Source: an uncultured Prochlorococcus sp. | GTDB taxonomy: Bacteria > Cyanobacteriota > Cyanobacteriia > PCC-6307 > Cyanobiaceae | Assembly (NCBI GenBank): GCA_902574425.1 | Contig: CACGNA010000006.1 | Span: 1 to 58,021, forward strand | Length of the DNA stretch: 58,021 nucleotides | Direction: 5' to 3' | In this document: in pieces, positions 9,033-17,481 of the stretch | How the letters are laid out: each line of letters starts with the position of its first letter | How positions within the stretch are numbered: position 1 is the first letter of the stretch | The notes under the pieces: generated by a model | Told to the model about the DNA's origin: nothing | The model's database searches: none | What the model saw: the letters and a program-made list of their open reading frames with translations, nothing else | Program-made: the position numbers and the translations under genes

Positions 9033-9833
9033 TTGAAATATTTAGAATTTATTTTATATGGCGTAATTCAAGGTTTAACAGAATTTATTCCAGTAAGTAG
9101 CACTGCTCATTTAAAAGTCATATCTGATCTCTTAGGAATTGATGATCCAGGCTCCTCTCTTTCTGCAATTATTCAATTTGGAAGTGTTTTAGCACTACTT
9201 TGGTATTTTAAGAATGATGTTTTTAAATTAAAAAGTAAATCTTCAAAAAGAATTTTTGATTATTTCTTACATGAACGTTTATTGAGATCTATTTTGATCG
9301 GGACTATCCCAATTATTTTTCTTGGTTTTAGTCTTAAATTATTATTTCCCTATTTTTATAATAATTTTCTTCGTTCAAATTTATCAATAGCCTTAGTTTC
9401 TTTCCTAATGGCTTTTTTTATGTACATAGCAGATCGTTCGAAAAAAGGTTCTATAAATTTAAAAAATCATAATTATACTGATAGTTTTTTGATAGGCTTT
9501 TCTCAAGCATTTGCTATTTTCCCAGGGGTCTCAAGATCTGGGATAACTATTTCTACCGCTCTTATATCAGGATGGGAAAGAGGTGATGCAGCAAAGTTCT
9601 CTTTTCTTTTAGGTATTCCCGCTATCTCTATGGCCGCAATTGTGGAGTTCATTTTTTCTTTCAATGAATTTTCCTCATTTGGTCTTTCCCATCTAATGGT
9701 GGGTTTTCTTGCGACATTTTTATCTTCTTTATTAGCTATAGATTTTTTATTAAAGTATTTTTCTTCAAATGGTTTAAAATTATTTATTTTCTATCGAATT
9801 ATATTTGGTGTTGTAATTCTTCTGAATTTATAA
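9033..9833 (+). CDS. uppP: Undecaprenyl-diphosphatase UppP (BacA)
   Basis: Inner-membrane enzyme that converts undecaprenyl diphosphate to the monophosphate, recycling the lipid carrier for peptidoglycan. The protein opens YGVIQGLTEFIPVSSTAHL, the first signature with its conserved glutamate, and carries the second signature FPGVSRSGITIS; the rest is a series of membrane helices. There is no ATG near the conserved N-terminus. A TTG at 9033 (MKYLEFILYG) gives the usual length of about 266 residues; a TTG at 8994 would add 13 residues of unlikely sequence. Function is secure, the exact start less so. Confidence 0.93.
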   Translation: MKYLEFILYGVIQGLTEFIPVSSTAHLKVISDLLGIDDPGSSLSAIIQFGSVLALLWYFKNDVFKLKSKSSKRIFDYFLHERLLRSILIGTIPIIFLGFSLKLLFPYFYNNFLRSNLSIALVSFLMAFFMYIADRSKKGSINLKNHNYTDSFLIGFSQAFAIFPGVSRSGITISTALISGWERGDAAKFSFLLGIPAISMAAIVEFIFSFNEFSSFGLSHLMVGFLATFLSSLLAIDFLLKYFSSNGLKLFIFYRIIFGVVILLNL

Positions 9834-9888
9834 TTCATTGTGAATAAAAATTTACAATTATGTTAAGGTTTAAAAAAAATAGTGTCTA

Positions 9889-10041
9889 ATGAATATTTTT
9901 ATATCTTTTCAGCTAGGTGAAGTTGAAGTTTCAAACCTTACCATATTAGTATTAACGTTTTTTTCATCATTTACTTTCATAGCTGTCGGCATAAGCTCAT
10001 ATAAACTATACAAATCCCTTATAAATGATGACGATAAGTGA
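9889..10041 (+). CDS. Small membrane protein, unknown
   Basis: A 50-residue ORF from ATG 9889 to TGA 10041. After a short polar start (MNIFISFQLGEVEVSN), residues 17-39 form one membrane helix (LTILVLTFFSSFTFIAVGI), then a tail ending YKSLINDDDK. The stop lies 1 nt from the 3' end of the converging tRNA gene. I do not recognise it as a named photosynthesis subunit. The composition, one span and acidic tail suggest a genuine small gene rather than random ORF noise. Confidence 0.6.
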   Translation: MNIFISFQLGEVEVSNLTILVLTFFSSFTFIAVGISSYKLYKSLINDDDK

Positions 10042-10042
10042 T

Positions 10043-10115
10043 CGGAACGGCGGGATTTGAACCCACGACCCCCACTACCCCAAAGTGGTGCGCTACCAAA
10101 CTGCGCTACGCCCCG
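10043..10115 (-). tRNA. tRNA-Pro (anticodon GGG)
   Basis: Read on the minus strand the gene starts CGGGGCG and ends CGTTCCG, which pair as a 7-bp acceptor stem with two G-U pairs. The D-arm has GTAGCGCAGTTTGGTAGCGC; the anticodon arm is CCACT, loop TTGGGGT, AGTGG, giving anticodon GGG; the T-arm contains GGTTCAAATCC. The CCA end is not encoded. The reading of GGG depends on taking the 7-nt loop as shown. Confidence 0.95.
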
Positions 10116-10142
10116 TATTATTACTATAAGGATAAGATAGAT

Positions 10143-10871
10143 TTAAATGTTATTCTTTATGGGATTGTTATCAGATCTCAATACACACTTATCAACTTCC
10201 CAATTAAAGTTTTCCCAAATATGATCATTTAATTTGTAATTACTCCCAGTAAAACTTCCTAACTTAACTTTTGTAGGAGAAGCAGAACAATATTGCCTGC
10301 TGCCTGTTGATGCAAGATATTGTTGATGGTAATTTTCTGCATAAAAATATGTATCAATCGTTTTTATTTCTGTTTCAATTAAACCAAAATTCTTTTTATT
10401 GAGTTCTTTTTGATATTGTTCTTTACTGGCTAATATTATTTTTTTATTATTTTCATTTTTATAATATATCGCTGACCTATATTGAGTCCCAATATCATTA
10501 CCTTGACGATTTTTTTGTGTAGGGTCATGACATTCCCAAAACATTTTTAATAAATCACTTATATCTATTTCACTTTTGTCCCAGATAACTCTTACAACTT
10601 CTGAATGACCAGTTAAACCAGAACAAACTTCATAATAAGTTGGGTTGGTTTTATCACCACCAGCATAACCTACTGAAGTTGTGACAACTCCTGGAAGTTT
10701 CCAAAAACATTTTTCAGCTCCCCAGAAACAACCACATCCAAATATTATTTCATCTTCTTCTGGATTAGGATCCTTTTTGAGATCTGTTTTTAATATTCTA
10801 TGAAGTGAACTAACATTATTAGTTAAAGTTTTCTCTTCTTTATTCATAATGCTTTTTAGAAATTCAAACAT
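10143..10871 (-). CDS. msrA: Peptide methionine-S-sulfoxide reductase
   Basis: Repairs oxidised methionine (S-sulfoxide form) in proteins. The signature GCGCFWGAEK places the catalytic cysteine at residue 48, and the fold-specific blocks VVTTSVGYAGG, PTYYEVCSGLTGHSEVV, FWECHDPTQ and GTQYRSAIYY are all present. Length is 242 residues, with a polar N-terminal extension of about 40 residues; translation could instead begin at Met9. Additional cysteines near the C-terminus (QYCSA) could act in disulfide recycling. It is a likely oxidative-stress gene in a light-exposed organism; it is single and not obviously part of an operon. Confidence 0.97.
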   Translation of the reverse strand: MFEFLKSIMNKEEKTLTNNVSSLHRILKTDLKKDPNPEEDEIIFGCGCFWGAEKCFWKLPGVVTTSVGYAGGDKTNPTYYEVCSGLTGHSEVVRVIWDKSEIDISDLLKMFWECHDPTQKNRQGNDIGTQYRSAIYYKNENNKKIILASKEQYQKELNKKNFGLIETEIKTIDTYFYAENYHQQYLASTGSRQYCSASPTKVKLGSFTGSNYKLNDHIWENFNWEVDKCVLRSDNNPIKNNI

Positions 10872-10907
10872 AACTTAATTTTTATATAATAATTTAAAAA
10901 ATTAATT

Positions 10908-12653
10908 TTAGCTCTTAACAATTTTAGTGGCTAGCTCTCTTTCCCACAGTTTTTTATATAGCCCTGTCTCTTTTATTAAATCCTTATGATTACCTTCTTG
11001 TACTATTTCTCCTTTGTCCATTACTAAAACCCTGTCACAAGTCGCAGCAACAGATAGTTGGTGACTAATCATTAATATTGTTTTATTACTTCTTTCTCTC
11101 ATTTGATCTATTATTCTTGCTGCTGTTTTATTGTCAACACTAGCTAAAGCATCATCAAGAACGATAATAGGTGAATTTATAAGCAATGCTCTTCCAAGTG
11201 CTGTTCTTTGCCTTTGTCCACCACTTAGTGTTATCCCTCTTTCTCCAACAATAGTTTTAAACTTTTTAGGAAAATTATTAATATCTTCGATCAACCCAGC
11301 CTTTTTTGCACTTTCTTTAACTAACTCCTTAGAAGCTTTGGGTTCTCCAAAACGTAGGTTTTCTGAGATTGTAGAAGTAAATAAGAATGCCTCTTGCGGA
11401 ACGATTGCAATATTTTTTCTAAGATCACCTAATTTAATAGTTTTTACATCAATTTCATCTAAAAATAATTGACCGTCAGGAATTTCAATAGTTCTTCCAA
11501 GTGATTTTGCTAAAGTTGTTTTGCCACAACCTACAGGGCCAACTATTGCAATAAGTTCACCAGGATAAATTTTGAAATTGATACCATTTAATGAATTATA
11601 TTTTGACCCTGAATATTTTATAGTTAAATTTTTTGCTTCTAATAATCCTTTTACCTTTCTCTTAAAAAATTTGGTGTTTTCTCCGTCTACAATTTTTGGA
11701 TTATTCTGAAAGATTTCTTCAACACGATTTAAACTTACTTGACCAAGTTGAAAAGTATTCAATGTAAAACCTAAGAGTGCTGTAGGGAAAACAAGTCTTT
11801 CGACGTAAAGAATTAAAGCTACTAATCCACCTATTGAAATAAATCCACTCTCTAGTTGAAAAGACCCTAATCCTAATAAAATTAATAATGAAATTGATGA
11901 AATACCTTGAAGTAATGGGAAAAGGGTACTTGCTGTTCTTGCAAGTTTTATTGCGGAATTTCGATAAGCATTATTATATATATTAAATTCTTTAATCTCA
12001 GCATTTTCTTGTGCATAGATTTTGATAGCGCTTATGCCAGAAAGATCTTCTTGTATCAGATCACTAAGTTTTGATAATGATTCTTGTTGGGCTTTTCTTT
12101 GATTCACCATCCTACCTCCGAATAAGCTTACAATTCCAAGGATTAATGGGAATATCATTAATGCGGATATTGTTAGTATTTTATTAATCGAAAACATCGA
12201 GGGAATAGTGAGTGAATAAGCTAAAACAATGTTGCATAAACTTAAAACAGTAAAACCTAAAAGCCTTCTAATGTTTTCAACATCGCTTGTAGCCCTACTA
12301 ATAATGTCTCCACTCCCTTTCTTTTGAATCCATTCTGGGTCTTGAATAAGTAAATGATCGAAAAGTTTCTGACGAAGATTTACCTCAACCTTTCTACCTA
12401 TCCCAAAGACAATCTGTCTTGAAATTAATCTAATTAAACCCATACAACTTGCTAATAAGATTAACCACAATGATTTTGAAATTACAAATTCTGAAGAGAA
12501 ACCATTTTGTAATTGATCAATTATATTTTTTACTTCTAGGGGTATTACAACGCTCAAAATATTTACTATCAAGAGAGCTAAAGCTCCATATAGAAATTCT
12601 TTTTTGTATGGTCTGAGGTATTTAAATATAACTTTTAATTTTAAATTTCTCAT
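10908..12653 (-). CDS. ABC exporter, fused membrane and ATPase domains (MdlA/MsbA-like)
   Basis: A half-transporter of 581 residues: six membrane helices in residues 1-310, then an ATPase domain. Walker A is GPVGCGKTT (372-380), the signature is LSGGQ (476-480), and Walker B is IIVLDD (about 496-501). The residue after the Walker B aspartate is Asp501 rather than the usual catalytic Glu, a change typical of one half of heterodimeric exporters such as the MdlA or YheI type. No partner half-transporter is nearby. The transported substrate (lipid, drug or peptide) cannot be told. The gene diverges from DUF3288. Confidence 0.9.
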   Translation of the reverse strand: MRNLKLKVIFKYLRPYKKEFLYGALALLIVNILSVVIPLEVKNIIDQLQNGFSSEFVISKSLWLILLASCMGLIRLISRQIVFGIGRKVEVNLRQKLFDHLLIQDPEWIQKKGSGDIISRATSDVENIRRLLGFTVLSLCNIVLAYSLTIPSMFSINKILTISALMIFPLILGIVSLFGGRMVNQRKAQQESLSKLSDLIQEDLSGISAIKIYAQENAEIKEFNIYNNAYRNSAIKLARTASTLFPLLQGISSISLLILLGLGSFQLESGFISIGGLVALILYVERLVFPTALLGFTLNTFQLGQVSLNRVEEIFQNNPKIVDGENTKFFKRKVKGLLEAKNLTIKYSGSKYNSLNGINFKIYPGELIAIVGPVGCGKTTLAKSLGRTIEIPDGQLFLDEIDVKTIKLGDLRKNIAIVPQEAFLFTSTISENLRFGEPKASKELVKESAKKAGLIEDINNFPKKFKTIVGERGITLSGGQRQRTALGRALLINSPIIVLDDALASVDNKTAARIIDQMRERSNKTILMISHQLSVAATCDRVLVMDKGEIVQEGNHKDLIKETGLYKKLWERELATKIVKS

Positions 12654-12733
12654 TTAATTTTGCCGATATGATTAAGATAATGTTTCATTTTTAAATATGT
12701 GAGCTAATTTTAGAAATGATTTAGTATTTATTT

Positions 12734-13030
12734 ATGAGTAACGAACAAACTCATCCTTTGCATGCAACAGACAAGATTATTATAGATTCTCTTATCACTA
12801 AAGAAAAACCAGAAGATCTTGACTTTATTAATTTAGCCAGATTAATAAATCGTTATTCTAATTTCCCTGGAGAAATAGAAATTAAAAATGATATTGGAAA
12901 AATTTTGAAATTTTGGAAAATTACTAAAAATCAACTTTTTTCAAAAACAAAAGAAATTTGGTCACTTAGCTTCAGGCCATCCAATACAACTAAAGATTTA
13001 GTTGGGTCAGGTTTTGATACTTCAAATTGA
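12734..13030 (+). CDS. DUF3288 family protein
   Basis: A soluble 98-residue protein. The sequence HPLHATDKIIIDSLI near the start, FINLARLINRYSNFPG (about 35-50) and IGKILKFWKITKNQLFSKT fit what I remember of the cyanobacterial DUF3288 family, whose function is unknown. There is no signal peptide or membrane span. It is 32 nt upstream of trpD and probably shares its transcript. The ATG at 12734 is the first reasonable start. Confidence 0.75.
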   Translation: MSNEQTHPLHATDKIIIDSLITKEKPEDLDFINLARLINRYSNFPGEIEIKNDIGKILKFWKITKNQLFSKTKEIWSLSFRPSNTTKDLVGSGFDTSN

Positions 13031-13062
13031 ATCTTTTCTCGATAATATTCTTCAATAAATAA

Positions 13063-14112
13063 ATGTCTTCAAATCTATCGAACGCTGAAATACTAAATAT
13101 TTTGCTAGAGGGGAGTAATCTTGAAGATTTTACTTCTAGAACGTTAATGCAAAGATGGCTTAATGATGAAATATCTGATGTTCAAACAGGAGCTTTTTTG
13201 AGCGCTTTGAGAGCTAAGGGCTGCACAGGGGTTGAGTTGTGTGCTATGGCTGAGGAACTCTTAAATGTTTGCAACTTACCATTAGCTAGACCAAATCTTT
13301 ATATGGTAGATACTTGTGGAACTGGAGGTGATGGGGCTAATACATTTAATATTTCTACTGCAGTTGCATTTGTCGCAGCATCTTGTGGTGTGAAAATTGC
13401 TAAACACGGAAATAGAAGTGCTAGTGGAAAAGTTGGCTCTGCAGATGTTTTGTTGAATCTTGGTTTAAATTTAAATTGTTCATTAGAAAAAGTAATTTCT
13501 GCAGTCAATGAAATTGGAGTAACTTTTTTATTTGCCCCTGTTTGGCATAAATCTTTAATAAAACTTGCTCCTTTAAGAAAGTCCCTTGGAATAAGGACTG
13601 TTTTTAATCAACTTGGACCACTAGTAAATCCTTTAAGACCAAATGCGCAAGTGTTAGGGGTTGCCTCTGAAGATCTTTTAGAGCCTATGGGAAGTGCACT
13701 ATTAAAAATGGGGATGAATAGGGCAATAGTGGTTCATGGTTTTGGTGGCCTTGATGAAGCCTCGCTTCAAGGAGAAAATAAATTAGTATTTGTCGAAAAT
13801 GGTAAATTAAGATTTTCAAAAATAAATGTTTCAGATTTTAACCATGAAAATGTTCCAAACGAAAAGCTTGTAGTTACAGATAGTGACTCTAACGAGAAAA
13901 TATTAAAGTCTGTTTTAAACGGTTCTGGACAAATATCACATAAAGATGTTGTTGCTTTGAACACTGCCTTAGTCCTCTGGGTGGCAGGAATTGAAGAGGA
14001 TTTACATGAAGGCTTTAATAAATCTATATTTTCAATTAATCAAGGAAATCCATGGAAAACATTTTTACTCTTGAAAACTTATTTATCCTCAGATGAATCA
14101 ATATCAAATTGA
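13063..14112 (+). CDS. trpD: Anthranilate phosphoribosyltransferase
   Basis: Second step of tryptophan synthesis: joins anthranilate to PRPP. The 349-residue protein has the glycine-rich PRPP loop [17 protein letters not shown] (around 83-99), the [15 protein letters not shown] anthranilate/PRPP segment, and the [19 protein letters not shown] block. Length is normal and the ATG start is clear. Its stop codon overlaps the carA ATG by one base (TGATG), so translation of the two is probably coupled although they belong to different pathways (tryptophan and carbamoyl phosphate). Confidence 0.98.
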   Translation: MSSNLSNAEILNILLEGSNLEDFTSRTLMQRWLNDEISDVQTGAFLSALRAKGCTGVELCAMAEELLNVCNLPLARPNLYMVDTCGTGGDGANTFNISTAVAFVAASCGVKIAKHGNRSASGKVGSADVLLNLGLNLNCSLEKVISAVNEIGVTFLFAPVWHKSLIKLAPLRKSLGIRTVFNQLGPLVNPLRPNAQVLGVASEDLLEPMGSALLKMGMNRAIVVHGFGGLDEASLQGENKLVFVENGKLRFSKINVSDFNHENVPNEKLVVTDSDSNEKILKSVLNGSGQISHKDVVALNTALVLWVAGIEEDLHEGFNKSIFSINQGNPWKTFLLLKTYLSSDESISN

Positions 14113-15251
14113 TGATTAATCCCTACAAGAAAAATGCAAAATTGGTTTTAAGTAATGGTATTACATTCCCTGGATTTTCTTTTGGTGCTTTAGGTACTAC
14201 TTTTGGCGAAATAGTTTTTAATACGGGAATGACTGGATATCAGGAAGTTATTACTGATCCAAGTTACTACGGACAAATATTAACATTTACTTATCCAGAA
14301 ATTGGAAATACTGGAATTAATCCTGAAGATTCAGAATCTAGTATTAGTGTTAAAGGAATAATAGTAAGAAATTATTCATCAAATAATAGTAATTGGAGAT
14401 CTCTAAAGAATTTTAATCAATGGTTAGTTGAAAAAAATATCATAGGTCTTTATGGAATTGATACAAGGGCTCTTGTCAAAATTTTAAGAACCTATGGCTC
14501 GATGAATGGAGTTCTTACCTCTGAAGATAAAACTGTAGATAGTTGTTTAAAGATAATTCATCAAACGCCAAAAATGGAGGGGTTAAATTTATCAAAAGTA
14601 ATTTCAACGAAGAAAAAATATTTATGGCGTAGTCCTACAGAAACAGATTTTGATGTTAGAAAGAAATACACTAAAAAATCTAATTTATTAAAAATAGTAG
14701 CTATTGATTTTGGAATAAAAAAATCAATTTTAAACAGACTTGTTTCCCATGGTTGTGAAATTTTAGTTTTACCTTCTAGATCTTCTTTAAAAGATGTTCT
14801 ATCTAATAAGCCTGATGGTATATTCTTTTCAAATGGGCCAGGCGACCCTTCTTCTGTTTCTGAAGGTATAGATTTAGCAAGATCACTTATTGAACTTGGT
14901 GAAATTCCTATGTTCGGAATTTGCCTTGGCCATCAAATATTTGGATTAGCCTTAGGAGGTTCTACTTATAAACTCCCTTTTGGACATCGTGGTTTAAATC
15001 ACCCTTGTGGAAAAGATAATCAAATTGAGATAACTAGTCAGAATCATGGTTTTGCAATTGATCCTAATTCTCTCTCAAAGGACATAGTCAAAATAACTCA
15101 TTACAACCTTAACGATACTACTGTTGCAGGATTGGAAGTGAATAATAAGCCAATATTTAGTGTTCAATATCATCCAGAAGCCGGTCCTGGTCCACATGAT
15201 TCAGATTATTTATTTAAGAAATTTGTTTCTCTAATGTTAGAAAGATGTTGA
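14112..15251 (+). CDS. carA: Carbamoyl-phosphate synthase small (glutaminase) subunit
   Basis: Releases ammonia from glutamine and channels it to CarB for carbamoyl phosphate, used for arginine and pyrimidines. The C-terminal class I amidotransferase domain shows the nucleophile Cys (about residue 271) in MFGICLGHQ and the His-Glu pair in QYHPEAGPGP; the N-terminal CarA domain has the typical FNTGMTGYQEVITDPSY block. The ATG at 14112 overlaps the trpD stop; a TTG at 14109 would add one residue. Length, 379 residues, is normal. Confidence 0.98.
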   Translation: MINPYKKNAKLVLSNGITFPGFSFGALGTTFGEIVFNTGMTGYQEVITDPSYYGQILTFTYPEIGNTGINPEDSESSISVKGIIVRNYSSNNSNWRSLKNFNQWLVEKNIIGLYGIDTRALVKILRTYGSMNGVLTSEDKTVDSCLKIIHQTPKMEGLNLSKVISTKKKYLWRSPTETDFDVRKKYTKKSNLLKIVAIDFGIKKSILNRLVSHGCEILVLPSRSSLKDVLSNKPDGIFFSNGPGDPSSVSEGIDLARSLIELGEIPMFGICLGHQIFGLALGGSTYKLPFGHRGLNHPCGKDNQIEITSQNHGFAIDPNSLSKDIVKITHYNLNDTTVAGLEVNNKPIFSVQYHPEAGPGPHDSDYLFKKFVSLMLERC

Positions 15252-15301
15252 CATATTGTTTTCTTTTGATTTGATGATTACATTTGATACATTATTTTTT
15301 T

Positions 15302-15306
15302 GGAGG
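15302..15306 (+). promoter_or_regulatory. Strong Shine-Dalgarno GGAGG for the STAS gene
   Basis: TGGAGGG at 15301-15307 contains a perfect GGAGG. It ends 6 nt before ATC 15313 and 9 nt before ATA 15316, and the in-frame TAG at 15310 rules out any start further upstream. No ATG, GTG or TTG is in range in the STAS frame, so this site strongly suggests initiation at a rare AUC or AUA codon. Confidence 0.65.
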
Positions 15307-15312
15307 GTTTAG

Positions 15313-15678
15313 ATCATAGAAGATTTCCAGAAGCTAACTGTTTCTCTAAGAGGAAACCTCGATATAAAAACAAATATTATTGTTTTTACTTTTAAAGGCC
15401 AACTTGATGCATTCTCAGAAAAACAATTTAAGACTTTTGTTACTAATAATTTAAGAAATGAGTTTCCATTCATAATTGATCTTACAAAAATTGATTTTCT
15501 AGATTCTTCTGGTCTTGGTGCTCTTGTTCAGACTGCTAAACAATGTAAAAAATTGAAGTTAGGGTTCTCAGTTGTTGGCAATTCTAGAGTTGCTCAAACA
15601 ATTAAACTAGTACGTTTAGGTGATTTTCTTAACTTAAAGTTAAATCTTGAAGATGCATTAACTTATTTGAAAAATTGA
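15313..15678 (+). CDS. STAS-domain protein (anti-sigma factor antagonist type), non-AUG start
   Basis: A full STAS domain of the SpoIIAA/RsbV type, about 121 residues. The family core is clear: VFTFKGQLDAFSEKQFK, then IIDLTKIDFLDSSGLGALV with the phosphorylatable serines at residues 65-66, and SVVGNSRVAQTIKLVRLGDF. These proteins bind an RsbW-type kinase to release a sigma factor or another target. The reading frame opens after TAG 15310 and contains no ATG, GTG or TTG before the middle of the domain, so translation must begin at ATC 15313 or ATA 15316, behind a perfect GGAGG. It ends by overlapping the next gene (TTGA). A candidate partner kinase is at 39681-40115. Confidence 0.85.
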   Translation: MIEDFQKLTVSLRGNLDIKTNIIVFTFKGQLDAFSEKQFKTFVTNNLRNEFPFIIDLTKIDFLDSSGLGALVQTAKQCKKLKLGFSVVGNSRVAQTIKLVRLGDFLNLKLNLEDALTYLKN

Positions 15679-16073
15679 ATTATTGGATTCAAAACTTGGT
15701 TCCATATGGATCTCCTGATGAAATAGGTGTTATTCAACTTGCTTGGCTTGGTGATTCTGTATGGGAACTTCATCAGAGACTAAGACATGTTCATTTCCCA
15801 TTGAAATCAAAAGAACTCCATTTATCAGTAGTAAACGAAGTAAAAGCAAAATCTCAATCAAAATCATTAAGTCAAATTGAACATTTATTAAATTCAAATG
15901 AAATTGATTTAATTAGACGTGCTAGAAATAAAACAAAGAGATACCCAAAGTCTTCAGACCCTACCATATACTCAAGAGCAACTGGTTTTGAAACCCTTAT
16001 TGGTTGGCTATTTCTGAAAGATCCCCAAAGATTATCAACTCTTTTTGAATATCTTGAAATCACAATGCATTGA
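15675..16073 (+). CDS. mrnC: Mini-ribonuclease III
   Basis: A 132-residue RNase III-like domain without a dsRNA-binding domain, which in other bacteria trims 23S rRNA precursors. The catalytic blocks are LAWLGDSVWELHQR (aspartate at about residue 27) and the second block YSRATGFETLIGWLFL with its glutamate. The start is TTG 15675, overlapping the stop of the STAS gene, and the stop at 16073 is followed 4 nt later by rlmB. The grouping of mini-III with a rRNA methyltransferase fits a role in ribosome maturation. Confidence 0.92.
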   Translation: MNYWIQNLVPYGSPDEIGVIQLAWLGDSVWELHQRLRHVHFPLKSKELHLSVVNEVKAKSQSKSLSQIEHLLNSNEIDLIRRARNKTKRYPKSSDPTIYSRATGFETLIGWLFLKDPQRLSTLFEYLEITMH

Positions 16074-16077
16074 ATCT

Positions 16078-17088
16078 ATGAAAAACTCCTCAAAAAATAA
16101 TTACTCTGCAAAAAATAGTAAACAATACAAAAAAGATTATGATTCTAATTTTTTCTCCAAAAATACAAATTCTTCCAAGAAAAATAATAGATTTTCGATA
16201 AATTCTACTAAAAACAAGGGTCTTAACAATTTAAATGAAAGTGATCAAAAGAATAGTAAATTTTCATCTTTTAAAAGAAGTAAGCCAATATATAAATCCA
16301 ATATAGAAGTTTCTAACAAAGCTACTAATACTTATCAAGAGCCTACAAAGAAAAGAAATTTTGATGACTGGATATGGGGAAAACATTCAGTTTTTGAGGC
16401 CCTTATTAGTGAAAGAGCTATTAATAGGATTTGGTGTACATCAGATATTTTTTCTTCAGAGAAATTCTATATCTTACTCAAGGAACTTAAATCAAAAGGA
16501 GTACTTATTGAAGAAGTTTCTTGGAATAGGCTTTCGCAATTAACTTTTGGTGCTTCACATCAAGGTGTCGCGTTGCAGTTGGCATGCTCTAAAACAATAT
16601 CCCTAGAAAAATTAATTGATCTTTCAAAAAATTACTCTGCAAATCCAATTATCCTTGCCTTAGACGGAATAACTGATCCACATAATGTTGGTGCAATTAT
16701 AAGATCTGCAGAAGCATTTGATTGCAAGGGTATCATTATTCCTCAAAGAAGATCTGCTGGATTAACTGGAACAGTAGCCAAAGTGGCCGCAGGAGCCTTG
16801 GAACACTTGCCAGTAAGTAGAGTTGTTAATTTAAATAGGGCGTTAGAGGAATTAAAGAAAAATGGTTTTCTTGTTATTGGATTATCTGGCGATGGTCAAT
16901 TATCGATTTCAAAATTTCATGAAAAAACTCCCTTAGTAGTTATTGTTGGTGCAGAGGATAAAGGCATCTCTTTGCTTACTCAAAAAAAATGCGATTTCCT
17001 ATTAAGTATCCCTCTTAAGGGGAAGACATCAAGTTTAAATGCCTCTGTGGCAGCGGCAATATCACTATTTCATTTGACAAGTAAATAA
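16078..17088 (+). CDS. rlmB: 23S rRNA 2'-O-methyltransferase, TrmH/RlmB family
   Basis: SPOUT-fold methyltransferase that methylates a guanosine ribose of 23S rRNA. The start is ATG 16078. The first ~90 residues are a Lys/Asn/Ser-rich, low-complexity, probably disordered extension; a SpoU substrate-binding domain starts at WIWGKHSVFEAL. The catalytic SPOUT part has LDGITDPHNVGAIIRSAEAF, VIVGAEDKGIS and SLNASVAAAISLF, the knot motifs. Length is 336 residues, longer than the E. coli enzyme because of the N-terminal tail, a trait often seen in cyanobacterial versions. The target nucleotide is inferred from the family. Confidence 0.93.
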   Translation: MKNSSKNNYSAKNSKQYKKDYDSNFFSKNTNSSKKNNRFSINSTKNKGLNNLNESDQKNSKFSSFKRSKPIYKSNIEVSNKATNTYQEPTKKRNFDDWIWGKHSVFEALISERAINRIWCTSDIFSSEKFYILLKELKSKGVLIEEVSWNRLSQLTFGASHQGVALQLACSKTISLEKLIDLSKNYSANPIILALDGITDPHNVGAIIRSAEAFDCKGIIIPQRRSAGLTGTVAKVAAGALEHLPVSRVVNLNRALEELKKNGFLVIGLSGDGQLSISKFHEKTPLVVIVGAEDKGISLLTQKKCDFLLSIPLKGKTSSLNASVAAAISLFHLTSK

Positions 17089-17235
17089 GTTTATTTATTT
17101 ATAAAACTCTTTTTAATGTGATTTGAAATATTGTTATTTCAATATATTTATATAATTAATCAAAATTTATTGAATTTTCACTGCAAAATTGTATAGAATT
17201 TAACAAGAATTAACGGCTTAATAAAGCCAGTAAAA

Positions 17236-17451
17236 TTGATTAGAAATTTTGGAAACAAACTCGGATTAGCTTGGTGGGCTAAGATTGAAACAGATCAGCC
17301 TTCAACTACGTACTGGTATGGTCCATTTATTACAAAACGTAGTTTAAAAGAAAATTTATCTTCTTTTATTAAAGATCTTTCTGAGGAAGGTTCTACTAAT
17401 ATTAAACATACTTTAGTTCGTTGCAAAAAAGAAGAACCATTAACTGTTTGA
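17236..17451 (+). CDS. DUF1816 family protein
   Basis: A 71-residue protein with LAWWAKIETDQPSTTYWYGPF near the start and SFIKDLSEEGSTNI in the middle, which fits the cyanobacterial DUF1816 domain, also found fused to phycobilisome-linker domains in other species. Function unknown. The start is TTG 17236; no ATG is available. The 147-bp gap before it holds an imperfect hairpin right after rlmB (17088-17108 followed by CTTTTT) and a short GGCTT/AAGCC hairpin near 17216-17229 that lies just in front of the start. It is 30 nt upstream of gatA. Confidence 0.75.
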   Translation: MIRNFGNKLGLAWWAKIETDQPSTTYWYGPFITKRSLKENLSSFIKDLSEEGSTNIKHTLVRCKKEEPLTV

Positions 17452-17481
17452 TAATCTTAAATTTTAAGAAATAAGTTTGAA

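Noticed and set aside
10038-10232. 64-aa plus-strand ORF opening MIGTAGFEPTTPTT
   Set aside because: Most of it is the reverse complement of tRNA-Pro and the end of msrA; this 'GFEPTTP' type of peptide is a well-known false translation of tRNA genes.
11131-11472. 113-aa plus-strand ORF
   Set aside because: Complement of the conserved ATPase domain of the ABC exporter (Walker B, signature); no independent features.
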